Part shown: piece after piece, positions 32,488 to 44,200 of the stretch
How the letters are laid out: every line of letters starts with the position of its first letter
How positions within the stretch are numbered: position 1 is the first letter of the stretch
Origin: Stereocaulon alpinum
Taxonomy: Eukaryota; Ascomycota; Lecanoromycetes; Lecanorales; Stereocaulaceae
Assembly (NCBI GenBank): GCA_018257865.1
Contig: JAEUBA010000005.1
Coordinates: forward strand, 674,952 to 738,951
Direction: 5' to 3'
DNA: 64,000 nt
Notes under the pieces: generated by a model
What the model was told of the DNA's origin: nothing
The model's input: the letters and a program-made list of their open reading frames with translations, nothing else
Database searches by the model: none
Position numbers and translations under genes: made by a program

Positions 32488-33780
32488 AAGGGGACACGGC
32501 GGGAGCTTGTCCTAAAACTTGACTAAGCCCAAAATGTCATGGTTACCCTTGATGTTGAGGATGACAAGAGGATTTATGCGCAGTGAAGGGTCTGCAGAAG
32601 GCTTACAGACACACGAAAGTCCAAGCATCACAGCTATATAGACCACTGGCGATCCATACATCGTCAAGAGATACCCAAGATCTCCAGTCCAGGTAGCCAT
32701 CGATCGCCTGTTCGCTCTCATTCCTTACTCTGTCATGAAAGCCTCCTCTTGAAGCCTACGCGGGCCTGCTCAGTCAGATCATTCGTTTCCCAGAGTCCAC
32801 GCGACTTCAGATTATTCTTACGTTATACCAATCAAAATCGATGAAATATGCTCGTGGACTGCTGCTATAGGTTGTCTTGAAGTAGATATGCTTGACAAGG
32901 ATGTCTTCTTGCGCGTCATTTCCAACGTCAAGCATGAAGGCTATAGCCCAGTAGTAGAGCATTCGTCGAATTAATCTGCTGCATTCACATGCGGCAAAGG
33001 AATGACTGTACGAAGTTGCTTCGCATTTGAGAATCGCAGATCACGACATACTGAGACATTCTGACGTATGGAACATGGATGGTGGTCCACAGCAAGGGTC
33101 TAATATCATAATTCTGCTACGATGTTGCACATTCTTCCCACTGACGACACTTCTTGCAATGAAATGAGGCTGTCTCGCCTCAAGCAAAGACCACGACTAG
33201 GACTGGAGAAGAATAGTTGCAATGCACGACGAGCACGTGGCAAATGATTGGCAGCGAAGATCTTTTGCGAGCAGGGGCCTTCAAGCCCAATACACCGTCT
33301 TCGCATGAGTGATATAGGTTGACAGGCGACCCGGGCGGTCTGAGCATCCTTTATGAAGACGTGGACGTCTTGTACAGAGGCAAGGTTGAGGTGTGAAGGG
33401 TGGACGGGCGTATGTCCGTCTAGCAGCTGCACGTTCTGCCGAACGTCATCCTCCGGTTTGGGAGACGAAACGCTTGGGACATCCAATTGCAATTAACGAG
33501 CTCGTCCGTGCTCTTCGACTCGACCTGTAGAAACACACTCTTGAAAACGTGTCTGTCAAAAAGCTGTAGATTAGAGCGTCTGAAGGTACGGTAAGGTAAC
33601 TTAGAGACCAGGAACAAGGTCGAAGAAGCGGTCAAACACACAAAGATTTTCTTGGTCCTCTCGGAACTGTCCCCGCCATCCCCGCCGAAGCCGCCCTGAT
33701 GGGAATATCTTCGACATAATTCCGAGCAGATCCCACCACATTACTAAAGGCTCACGAAGCCATCTACCAATGCTGTGCTC
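32488..33780. other. Intergenic region and KCS1 leader
   Basis: About 1.3 kb. A 69-codon minus-strand frame at 32512-32721 begins with ATG and has one hydrophobic stretch, but I could not link it to a family. The right end is the promoter and 5' leader of KCS1 with an upstream ATG. Confidence 0.55.
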
Positions 33781-33832
33781 ATGTCAAGCCCCTTCTCTGC
33801 TTCAGCACATCCCTCACCTGGTTCCTCGGTGA
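33770..33832 (+). promoter_or_regulatory. Upstream reading frame overlapping the KCS1 start
   Basis: An ATG at 33770 opens a 20-codon frame that ends at TGA 33830-33832, beyond the KCS1 ATG at 33781 and in another phase. If the transcript begins upstream, ribosomes starting here would miss the KCS1 start, so it could lower KCS1 translation. Confidence 0.4.
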
Positions 33833-36800
33833 GGTCTTCGGGCCTACTAATTAAGAACGGCGATGTATGGAGCACAACGTTCCTGTCACAATCAACGGCG
33901 GTAACGCCCGCAGCGTTACATGAGCACAATGGGCATAAAGATCCCTCACGGTCTCCGGACGACCTGAGTGAACACGACAGGCACCCTGGCATTGATCTGA
34001 GCCATCATGCCGGGCTGTCCAATCATGAGGGCAGTGACCCCAACACCCCGCGCCTTCCTCCCACGGTGAATGGCAGCAATGACCTGGATAGCGTCCCACA
34101 GCAGCCATTGGATCCTCCAGACGAGGCAGCTTCCTTTACCATACATCCATTCAGCAAACAATCACAAAGAGCATTCACTACCACCTTTTCAAACTCTTTT
34201 TCTGAGCCCGGCTCTAGAAGACCTGAGACCTTGCGAGAAGGTCCACAAGAATATCTACAGCGTGCCAACGGACAGGCCAGATCTGGTATTGCGTCTTGTC
34301 TTGAAACGTCCCACAGAACAAACACGGACACATCCATCAATCATACAACACTACCGCTACGTATCCCTCGCACTAAGTCGCAAGGAATACCAAGCTATTC
34401 ACGAATGTCTGGGTCGTGGGGTCAAGAGGGGTCCTACATGCCTCATGCCGCAGAGGGAGACAGTCTTCTAGGGGCAAGAGAAGAAGCTTTTTCAGACAAG
34501 AGGAATAGGAGTTCAAGTCGGAGCAGCCAAGGGCGTGTCGAAAAGCGTATTGAGGCTACATTGGCAGATGCAGAGCCATCCTCGCATGCTAGAAGTCGGA
34601 AGTCAAGCCACACACTTGGGCTTTTCAAGGAGAATACCACTACCTCAGGTACAAAGAGGGATCAGGAGAGGGCAAGAACTGCTTCGGACAATGCCATTGA
34701 AAACTCAATAGAAGCGGATAAAGTCTTGCATGATGAGGCAATAAAGGATGACCGCCGTGGTCGACCAACGCTTGACAGCAGTCAAAGAGATGGCGTCCCA
34801 AAGTCTTGTCCGCCATATCCAGACCCAGATGGCAAGAAAATAGAGAACAAAGATCCATCTAGCTGTCACCGGCAAACATCAAGACCGCCTCCGTCATCGA
34901 GGACTGGCGAGGAGCTTCCCGTTGAATCACTCAACGACCCGGACATCACTACGGACGCGTCGAGAGGAAACCTGGCAAATAGGTCAGGAAAGCCAGGTGA
35001 TACGTCGAAAACCAAAGTACCTCCACGGCTCCTCGAAGAAATTAGAGACTTTCACAATCTTGCCGCACCATTCCATCAGAAATTTCGGTCTACTCAACCC
35101 AAGGGTGCAACGTCCAGCTCAGACGAGGCGGAATCAGGGTCAGGTGAGAACGAAGCCTCATGGCGCGACCAAGGCGATAATGATACAGGAAACTCGATCA
35201 AGGCTAGTCAAGAACCAGAGAACGAGGATGAAGAAACCGAGCATATCTCATCGGCCTTGTATTACCCTCACGAGGCCCCTTCTCCTGATGCCTTAGAGGA
35301 CGTTAGTATTGATGATGCGAGAAAGGCCAAAGACTCCCAGCTTGAGGCAGACCCGCCATTGCCTGAGCCTGCCATGTCCATTTTGGACGGGGATGATGCG
35401 CCTTCTGAGGACGTCGACATAGCGTTGCAAGTTCATAATAAGAGCAATTATCTACACGGAGATTTGCAAAAAGCTCGGCCGTCCACAGAGCTCGAAAGCA
35501 AGCCTCTTCTAGACAGCGAACTTTCTTCAGCATCAGAATCAGACTATGAATCGCTCGAAGAAACACCGCGTCCGAGCATGCATGAAGAATCCAGCCTTAC
35601 AGACGATGCGGAGGCTACACCAAGGGCGTCACCAAACAGCCGGAAATCCTATCTGCTGTCTAGAAGTCGGAAGCCTCGTCGTAGCCCAAGAGTGCCTTTG
35701 GGTGCCGTCGAATTAAAGCCTTACAACCATCAAGTTGGCGGGCATACCACTGTCTTCCGCTTCTCGAAGAGAGCAGTATGCAAACAGCTCAGTAACCGAG
35801 AGAACGAATTCTACGAAGTGGTCGAACGCGAGCATCCTGAGTTGCTCAAATTCTTGCCTAGGTATGATCCGTCACCGTTCAGTTCATAATCTTTCTGTTT
35901 GCAGTCTTCAAAAATCATGAGATCTTAAGATATCATACTCGCCGCCAGGCTCGTTCGCTAATGAAGCTAAACAGGTACATCGGAGTTCTCAATGTTACGT
36001 ACCGGAAAGCGGCCAAAGCAACCAAATCAAGCATAGAGAGCAATCCAACTTCCAGTGCTGCTGTAGCTGAGCCGCCAACTGGGACCGAGCGCACCATTCT
36101 GAATCTCAATTCTTCCGGGAAAGATACAACAGCCGACTCCTGTCTAAACTCACAGACTAAAGATCCGGGAGAGCAACCTCGTGTAGTGAGCCACTCGCAG
36201 CAAAGCGGTCCAGTGCCTCAGGTCATCTTCGCCAACAATCGTCACATCATTCCTCAAAATCTGTTCCCAAAGCAGTCGCGAACCAACGGCAACGACCATG
36301 AGCAAAACACTAGCAATGGTGATCCTCATGTGGGTACCAACGCTCTCAGTGCACTGGATCCCGGTAATCGACCCGATAACCGAGTATCGGTCATTGATGG
36401 CCAAGAAAGTAGGCCGGCGCTTCATAAGCACAACGCCAGTTGGGGTGCCACCACTGTAAATACCAAGTTAAAGGATCAGGTCCTCCGCGAAGTCTTTGCG
36501 CCTACTATGGCCTATCGTCACAGACGTCACGGTCGGGGTCACCACACCATGCCACGTGTGAACGAGTCGGGTGATACTAGAAGGGCATCATTGAACATAG
36601 CATCCCTTCCCGGCCAGGGTAATGCCCAACCCCAAGCAAAAGCTTCGAGCCGTGACAAGAGCAACACTCCAGAAACCGACACTCCCGCGCTGAGGTTTGC
36701 CAAGGACCAGAATCAGCTTCAGCGACGCCAAAGCGGATCGCTCCCCCCAGATCATCGTAGCAATGTCAACTCAGCGAATAGTCATCTAGACTCAGATCCA

Positions 36801-37961
36801 CAAGCGGAATTAGACAACGTCCAAGTCCTGGGGGCACACCGCATAGGTAGGCGTCGTTCAGCCGCTGGGCTCGAGCGCAAGCAACTTGATCTGGATAGCT
36901 CTAAACGGAGTGGACTAGAGTACTACGAAGACGATGGGTATGGTGGTGACCAAGAGGATGACATGTTTGCAATGGACCTGGAAACGATGTTTCCTCCAAG
37001 ATCGGGAACAGGATCTCGCAGAGACCATGGCCAATCAGCCAACCAGAAACCATCTACTGATGGCCCTGATGCCGTATCCGCCCAAGGAGCGGCTGGGAAT
37101 GCTACTACTGAACCACCCACCGACGCTCGAATGTTGAATGAGCCACTGCCAGATCTATCGACCACACCTACAAATCCGAAGCAAGCCCAACTTCATCCAG
37201 ATGAGCGCGTTCAACTCTTCCTTTTGCTTGAGGATTTGACTTCTGGAATGACCAAACCTTGCGTGCTTGATCTGAAAATGGGCACTCGTCAATACGGCAT
37301 TGATGCCAATGATAAGAAGAAGAAATCTCAGCGCCGCAAATGCAAGGTCACGACTTCACAGCAGCTTGGTGTCCGTCTCTGTGGGATGCAAGTGTGGAAC
37401 GTTAAAGAGCAATCGTATCTATTTCAAGATAAGTACTTCGGAAGAGACTTGAAAGCGGGTGACGAGTTCCAAGCTGCACTTATGCGGTTCTTGTATGACG
37501 GTCTGTCCTATACTAGCGTCTCCGCCCACATCGCGGTTCTTCTGGAAAGAATCGCTACTCTTGAAAACATCATTCGAGGTTTACCGGGCTATCGATTCTA
37601 CGCGAGTAGTCTGCTAATGCTCTATGATGGCGCCACCATCAATGCCGCAGCGAATGATGAGAACAAGCCAGGATCGAGCATCAAGATCAAGATCGTTGAC
37701 TTCGCCAATTGCGTGACTGCCGAGGATGAATTGCCGGAAACAGTGCCTTGTCCACCTCACAACCCTGATGATATCGATAGAGGCTACCTGCGCGGCCTAC
37801 GATCATTAAAAATGTATCTGCAGCGCATATGGAGGGATGCTAGGGAGCGTGAAGACAAAGAGAATGGTGTAACGGCCGAGACTAGGTCTCGGCCTCCGAC
37901 TCTGCCTCCGGCATGGAAAGAAGATGACCCTGAAGAGGATGAGGGCAATGTAAGTATATGA
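33781..37961 (+). CDS. kcs1: Inositol hexakisphosphate kinase KCS1
   Basis: Exon 1 (33781-35861) and exon 2 (35975-37961), joined by a 113-nt intron (donor GTATGA, acceptor AACAG), give 1355 residues. The frame reaches a GTG at 33775, but ATG 33781 is the first proper start. The first 640 residues are disordered, rich in Ser, Asp and Arg. The kinase is split. Its N-lobe strands lie at about 645-720 (PLGAVELKPYNHQVGGHTTV, KQLSNRENEFYEVVE, LKFLPRYIGVLNVTY). A disordered insert of roughly 390 residues follows. The inositol-phosphate kinase signature PCVLDLKMG (PxxxDxKxG) lies at about 1122-1130, with KIVDFANC further on. Kcs1 makes inositol pyrophosphates from IP6, which set phosphate signalling and vacuole function. 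The stop directly follows a GTAAGT motif, so a further small exon cannot be excluded. Confidence 0.93.
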
Positions 37962-38289
37962 CGGCTGAAGGAGCGTTATGAGTAGACGCTCATGTACATG
38001 GTATGCTTTTGGTCCCGGGCGCTTTCATTGATAGCGCTGGCCAGCGCTTTTGGGGGGAATATACCCTTTTTGCATGCAGATCCGTAGCTTTCATTGCTTC
38101 ACTTCCTGTACTTAGCATAGCCAGAGGTTTATTCAATTAGTGGAGAGCTCACATCTACAACCTAGTATGACACTGCAGCGAGCGTACTCTGAGTATTGAC
38201 GAACGGATGGTCAAGACGAGCCTGCCAATCGCACAATAGCCGGGGGGCTTCTTGTAAGGTGTCCTATCAAAGCCGTAATTTACTTTAGT
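37962..38289. other. KCS1 3' flank
   Basis: About 330 bp with the KCS1 3' end. The missing N-terminal half of the MFS relic would have lain here or further left, but I find no trace of it. Confidence 0.5.
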
Positions 38290-39575
38290 GTGGCGAGTTC
38301 AGAAACTTCAAGATGCATCACGTGCATCACCAGGCGAACGTCATTCTCAGTCACGCAGATCATACTTGGTTGCAGTGCAAGTTCAGAGTTCAGGATACCA
38401 ATAAGGAGACCTCTACTTGCACCACATTTGGGACTGAATCCAATGAAGCAGCAAGCTTCCACATTCGCTTACACCCTTCGGGAGCGCGACCCATTCCTGT
38501 TGCCCGATCTGGCTTTCACTATATGCTGAGCTATTACCTGCTTTGTGGCTTTTCTCTTCCTTAGGGAAACCCACATGAAGTACAATCAATGACACGATGT
38601 TGGAAAGGAACTAGTTTCCACTGTCAGGACGATACTTGACCAGGTACTCTTACAAGAAGCAAAGTCGAGCTACGAGATCATCGAGAACGACGAAGACTCG
38701 AGTGAAGGACAACCGGTACTTTTGTCCGCTACGCCAGACGCTGAAATTGACGGGGTCGAGTTGGTGATGTGTAATCAACCTGCACAAGATGTTGAAATGC
38801 ATGGAACGTCTGCGCGGGTATCCATGCCACAACCACCTTACACACGCCAAGTCATTCTTCAGATCTCATCTATATCCCTACTAGCATTTCACAAAGTTGC
38901 CTCGGACACTCTCATCCCTGTCTTCCTTACGAACACATCGGCCGAACCGGAGAGGCGGGGTATTGTGAAATATTCTTTCCAAATGAGTGGGGAAACTGAC
39001 ATGGATACAGCAACTATTGGTAACGTCCTCTCTCAAGCTGTTGTTGCAATTGCTTTCCAGCTCGTTGCAGTTCCATATGCTTTCAAACGGTTTGGCGCAC
39101 TTCAGACCTATCGATGGACCACGTTCATCTTTCCGTGGATGAATTGCCTAACGCCCATCGTGGTAAAGCTGCCTTCGCCACCGCCCATAACGGCGTTACT
39201 GTTGGACTTGCTAGGTCAGGGTACTGTTAGTCGCTCTCGGATACGTTGGTTCTGCAATACTGTAAATTACCATAGTCTTCCGAGTTTCTGGCAAGGTCCT
39301 GCCTGCGACCTTCCTATGCGGACATAGTCTTGCGATACTTCACTAAGTGTGACATAATATCACGAATGCTGTACCTGCAACAGAGTACCTCGCCACTGTT
39401 AATGGCGTCTCGGCTTCATTCAATTTGCCTTGCGCGGTCAATCGGCCCTATGATGACTGGTCCAACATTCGACTGGAGTAGGAAGAGAGATTTCATTGGT
39501 CTCCGATCCTGGATCATGAGTGGAGTGCCAGAGATAGCTGCAGTTGAAGCATGGTTACTAAGGAATCGTCCCTGA
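38290..39575 (+). pseudogene. Broken major facilitator superfamily (MFS) transporter relic
   Basis: Fragments of one MFS transporter occur in order but in different frames. At 38380-38570 the text corresponding to a central segment (LLAPHLGLNP, then ERDPFLLPDLAFTIC) is interrupted by a TGA, after which CFVAFLFLRETHMKY resumes. From 38610 the frame contains the central cytosolic loop (SSYEIIENDEDSSEG) and helices of the second half (QISSISLLAFHKVASDTLIP, TIGNVLSQAVVAIAFQLVAV, RFGALQTYRWTTFIFPW, TPIVVKLPSPPP). After LLLDLL it is frameshifted. Around 39375-39575 the last helices follow (PATEYLATVNGVSASFN, then in another frame SIGPMMTGPTFDWS and AAVEAWLLRNRP). The N-terminal half is not found. 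It is a decayed drug/nutrient-type permease and no longer makes a functional protein. Confidence 0.8.
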
Positions 39576-41217
39576 GCCATCCGATGTTCGAGACGAACCT
39601 GCTTCAACGGTCAATATACTGATCGTTAACGTACGGTGACCGCGAGTTGTTGGACACATCCACACGACCAAGCTATCTCGGTATATAAAAGTCTAGAGTT
39701 GGTGTCAGGAGTTCCTAAGCCAAAGTCCACCTGTTGCGTAATCAGATGTCTCTTTTGGGAAGAAGTCATTCGTCTTAGAAGAGCGTGTATCCACCTAATG
39801 GTAGGAGTGTCAGTCTTTTGAAACTCAGGATACCATAGAAAGTGCTTACCATTGACACTCGAGTCGCACCCCGCCATGAGACCACCGGCTGAACTGACGA
39901 GAAGTGCTATAGACCCTGTCTATTTGGAAGATCCTAGACCATCGTTACTTACTAGCTATAGAGTTGGTAAAATGTATGTTGTATTTAAGTACAGAACTTA
40001 ATGCGCCGCTGGAGCCTTACGGTACTTCAGGACTAACCCCCTAGGGTCTTTCTAAAGACTAGCCGAGGTGTATTTCTATAGGGTACTCTCTAAGGGCAGT
40101 TTCTAGGGCTCGCTTAGTTCTGTACTTGAACTCGAATTCGAAGTATTCTAGCCCCCCTTTGTGGCTGGTTTGAATACTATTAGAAGGCGCTTGAAAAGCT
40201 CTATGACCTTATTATAGGTTCTTGATAACATTGTGTCATAGGTAGTGGTTGGTAAAACATAGTGGGTAGAAGTAGGTTTCGATGTTCGGAGCTCTGATGA
40301 AGTTGCCAACATGCGCTGCCGTACAAAGCTAAAATACTTCATCAGCTGCCGTTTGTGTCCACCCTCCAAGTTGTCTGTTGAATCAAAGGGTACGAAGAGA
40401 GAGGCTAAAGTAAAAAGGGTTATTATTGTCAATCACGTTTTGGTCCTGCGGAGTTTCCCTATACCTTTGGGGGTGTGATTGGCCCTGAAAGGACTTATAT
40501 GCCACTATAATGATTGAAGTCAAGTACGTGCTCGAGAACGGTCTCGTTAGCCATGATTGATAATAGAGCACAAGGTCTCGAACAGATGGTACGTGCTGCG
40601 TAAAACGACACGCCTTTGACCGATGTGAACAGCCCTGTTACGCAGGGTCCACTAATATGCGACATGCATGCAGCTTAGGCTCGCAGAAAGTCCATCTTGC
40701 CAAATGGTCCGTTTTCGGCGCCCACTCTTTAACGTTGTCAAGAGTGTTGCGCACATCCTTCGGCCATCGGAGCTATGTTTGCTGCCTAAGCCTTCGGTTC
40801 TGCTTGAAGTATTTGACGGATCGACCGATCCTTCCGTCCAGCCCCCAAGAGTTCTCTGTCCTTATATTGCATATCGCTCAGTCCAATAAGCATAGGTGCT
40901 TCCTTGTTGCGTGTGTCCTACTAGAAGAGTCTGGATCAAGCCTTTGTCAGCTGCTTCAAACAATATTCCGCACATGTATCATTTATTGCAGCCTGCATTT
41001 GCCTGTAAGCGCTACTGTACGGGGGGTTAGAATGGGAGTTATCGCCTAGTTCTAGGTGTCAGTACCGGCTAGTGGGCGGGCTGGCGGCGCTGCCAGTCTT
41101 CCACCATGCAGACTTGATCTGCATTTCACGGAATTGAAGCGACTTCAGTCTTAAAATTTCCGAACTGCTTGCAGATTTGTGATGATGCCGTAGCCGTCCC
41201 AATGGTTCAAACAGGAT
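39576..41217. other. Gene-poor stretch upstream of the NLR gene
   Basis: About 1.6 kb between the MFS relic and the NLR-type gene. Several short frames (for example 40657-41049 plus and 40148-40571 minus) show no convincing similarity. A small inverted repeat lies at 39987-40127. Decayed mobile DNA is possible but not proven. Confidence 0.5.
39987..40127. repeat. Short inverted repeat
   Basis: AAGTACAGAACT at 39987-39998 is repeated in perfect inverted form at 40116-40127, separated by 117 bp. This could be the ends of a small non-autonomous element; it is short enough to be chance. Confidence 0.4.
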
Positions 41218-44200
41218 ATGGTGAGTGGCATACTCTACGCTACGTTGTACACATCCTCACTAGCTACCTGCCAGTTGCGCAAATTTGGTCGTGCCATAAG
41301 TTCGCGGAGTTCAGGGTCTACAAATCAAGAGGAAGCCATCGAACCCCACACAGAATCAGAACCGTCTTCCAATCGCTATGATCATAGATCTGCATCAGAG
41401 CCCTCGCAGACGTTACAAGCTTCTTTACCACACCATCTTATCGGCACCGCCCCAAAGCGCAACTATTCTATCGCAGATCATAGCTTCTCTGGCCTCCATA
41501 CCTCACCGGGATCTTCGAGTGGTGCGACGGGAGTGGCATCAGCAGATGAACTTGGACTTAGTCTCCTCTATAGTACCGAAGACTCTAATGTTGATTTGAT
41601 CTTTGTCCATGGTTTGGGCGGCTCATCGCGCAGGACTTGGTCATGGAACAGAGACACAGATTACTTTTGGCCATCATGGCTCCCGCACGATCGAGAGCTT
41701 TCAAAGTCCAGAATCTTTACTTTCGGATACGGTGCCGATCTACGGGGTCCGAGCTCCTTATTGAACGTTATCGACTTTGCTAAAGACCTTCTTCTCCGAA
41801 TGTTGACGTTCTCTGGTGGTCACGAGCCATGGCCTGCGATTGGTACTGTAAGGAGAGTCGTATTAGATCACGTTCTGAGAGAATTAGGTGGCTAACAAAT
41901 CCAGCACCCTATCATATTTGTCGCTCACTCAATGGGCGGCCTAGTGATCAAGAAGGTAGGTCATAGAGACGTTGGCCCCTGGACACAAGTTGCACCTTGA
42001 TAGTGACGTCTGAACAGGCATACATTCTTGGCAAGAGTGACGAAAGATACGCCGAATTGATGTCTCAAATCCATGGAATGGTCTTTCTCTCCACTCCACA
42101 CAAAGGCTCCAATTATGCACGCACACTCAACAACATTTTGAGTGCTGCTCCAACCGGATCACCAAAAAAGTACATAACAGACCTTGAACTTAACTCAACA
42201 TCACTGCAGGAAACCAACGAACTATTTCGTACGTTGTGTGGGGACTTGACGTTGGTATCTTTCTACGAGTCACTGAAGACGGCTATTGGAAAGCTGAAGC
42301 TTACTGTCAGTTGTCTCTCTCTTCGAGGCCTCCTTGCGAGCTAATATATATCTAGGTTGTGGAAAAGGATTCTGGGGTGCTCGGTTACCCTAAGGAGATC
42401 TCAAGCTCACTCAATGCAGATCATCACAGTATCTGCAAATACAAGACTCCCGAAGACCCAAACTACGTCGATCTTAAGAACATGCTGAAATTGATGATGA
42501 GAAAACTGCACACCAGAGGTAAGATCCACTTGACCAATATTGATTTCAGAGACTGACACGATCATCCTCTCAGGATCCACTCAAAGACAACTTGGTATGG
42601 AAACCAACATCAAGCGATTACAGGAAATACTGGGTATAGAAGAAGCACCAGACAGCGAGCTCACTTTATATCATGGCGAGGCTATGGATGGCTCCTGCAG
42701 GTGGATTACCAGACGACAAAAATTCATCAATTGGATCGATACATCAGAGAACACCTCAAAGATTCTCTGGCTGACCGGGCCTCCAGCAACCGGGAAGTCT
42801 ACCCTTACGAGTTTCGTTGTCGAGTATCTGCAGCATAGCTTTCATGGAAAGAGCTGCCAGTATCATTTCTTCCTATCTCGTCATCAATCCAAGCGGACCG
42901 GGGCGTACTGCCTCCGATCCATTGCTTTGCAATTAGCGCTGTTCAACGAACCTTTTAGAGCGGCCTTGTTCGCTTTGAACAACGAGACTGGGGTTCTTTT
43001 TGGGTCACAACAGCTCAACTCCATATGGGAGAAAATCTTCGAGGGTATTGTGTTCAAGGAGGACTTCTCCAGTCCTTTGTTTTGGGTTGTGGATGCCTTA
43101 GACGAAGCCGAGTCGCCTCAGGATCTCATAAATCTATTCGTGAAGATTCGCTCCGTTACTCCAATAAGAATGTTTATAACAAGCAGGCTGACGAAAGAGC
43201 TCGCGATCATTGCCAGCTCAAGTTCTGGATCCATCGATCACGAACCGCTGTCCATCAATGATACTTTACCAGATATCCGAGCCTACATCCATGAATTTGT
43301 TCGCTCAGCTCTGCCTTACGGTAGTCTCTTCCAAAAAAGTATAGCTGACGAGGTCCTAGAAAAGGCCTCTGGCTCGTTTCTTTGGGTCAAGTTGGCCCTA
43401 GATACCCTGAAAGACAATTGGCACACACTCGAGGACGTTAGGAAGGCTTTGCATGATATTCCAGAAGGAATGGAATTACTCTATGTGAACATGAGCACGC
43501 ACGTCATGAATCAGACCCGGCGCACACGTACCATGGCTCTTAAAATGCTTGCTTGGACAGCTTGTGCGTCACGCCCTCTTCACCTAGATGAGTTGAGGAT
43601 TGCTCTGTCCTCAGAATTTGACGGATTCGTAAGCCTCGAGGACACAATAGTACAGATCTGTGGTCATTTTGTTAGGATCAACAAGTCAAGGGTGTCCTTG
43701 ATCCACGGCACTGCCCGTCAATTCCTTCTTGACCATACGGACGAGCGTTCTCCGCTCATTGACCGCCACCAGGCTCATGAGCAAATTGCCCTCAGATGCC
43801 TCGAGTATCTCTCCGATGAAAAGTGGAAGGGCATTTCCATGCGCGTAGCTGAAGCTGCTTCCAACCCTGGGCAGGAGAGAAAGAATCGTCTTGTATCATT
43901 CGAAAAGGATTACCCGTTCCTGTCGTACGCAGTCCAGAATTGGGCATACCACTTGGGCAAAACTTCATCTAAATCGGATAGCTTACTTCCCGCCCTCAGC
44001 AAGTTTCTGGAGCGGTATTGTCTCTCTTGGATTCACGTAGTCGCTTTGTCAGGCAGCCTTCGGGGTTTGACCCGTGCCGCTCAAGATCTCAAAACGTACG
44101 TTCGGAAAAGAGAGCGTAAAAACTTACTCTCAATAACTTCGTCAAAGAATGTGGGTGATGAGGGATCGGAGCTCCTTCGGCTATGGGCTATCGACATAAT

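Noticed and set aside
32512..32721. 69-codon minus-strand frame with a hydrophobic stretch
   Set aside because: No family could be recognised and nothing else supports it.
33775..33780. KCS1 starting at GTG 33775
   Set aside because: Nuclear fungal genes rarely start with GTG, and an ATG follows two codons later.
40657..41049. 130-codon plus-strand frame
   Set aside because: No motif, unusual amino-acid composition and no splice partners; likely chance.
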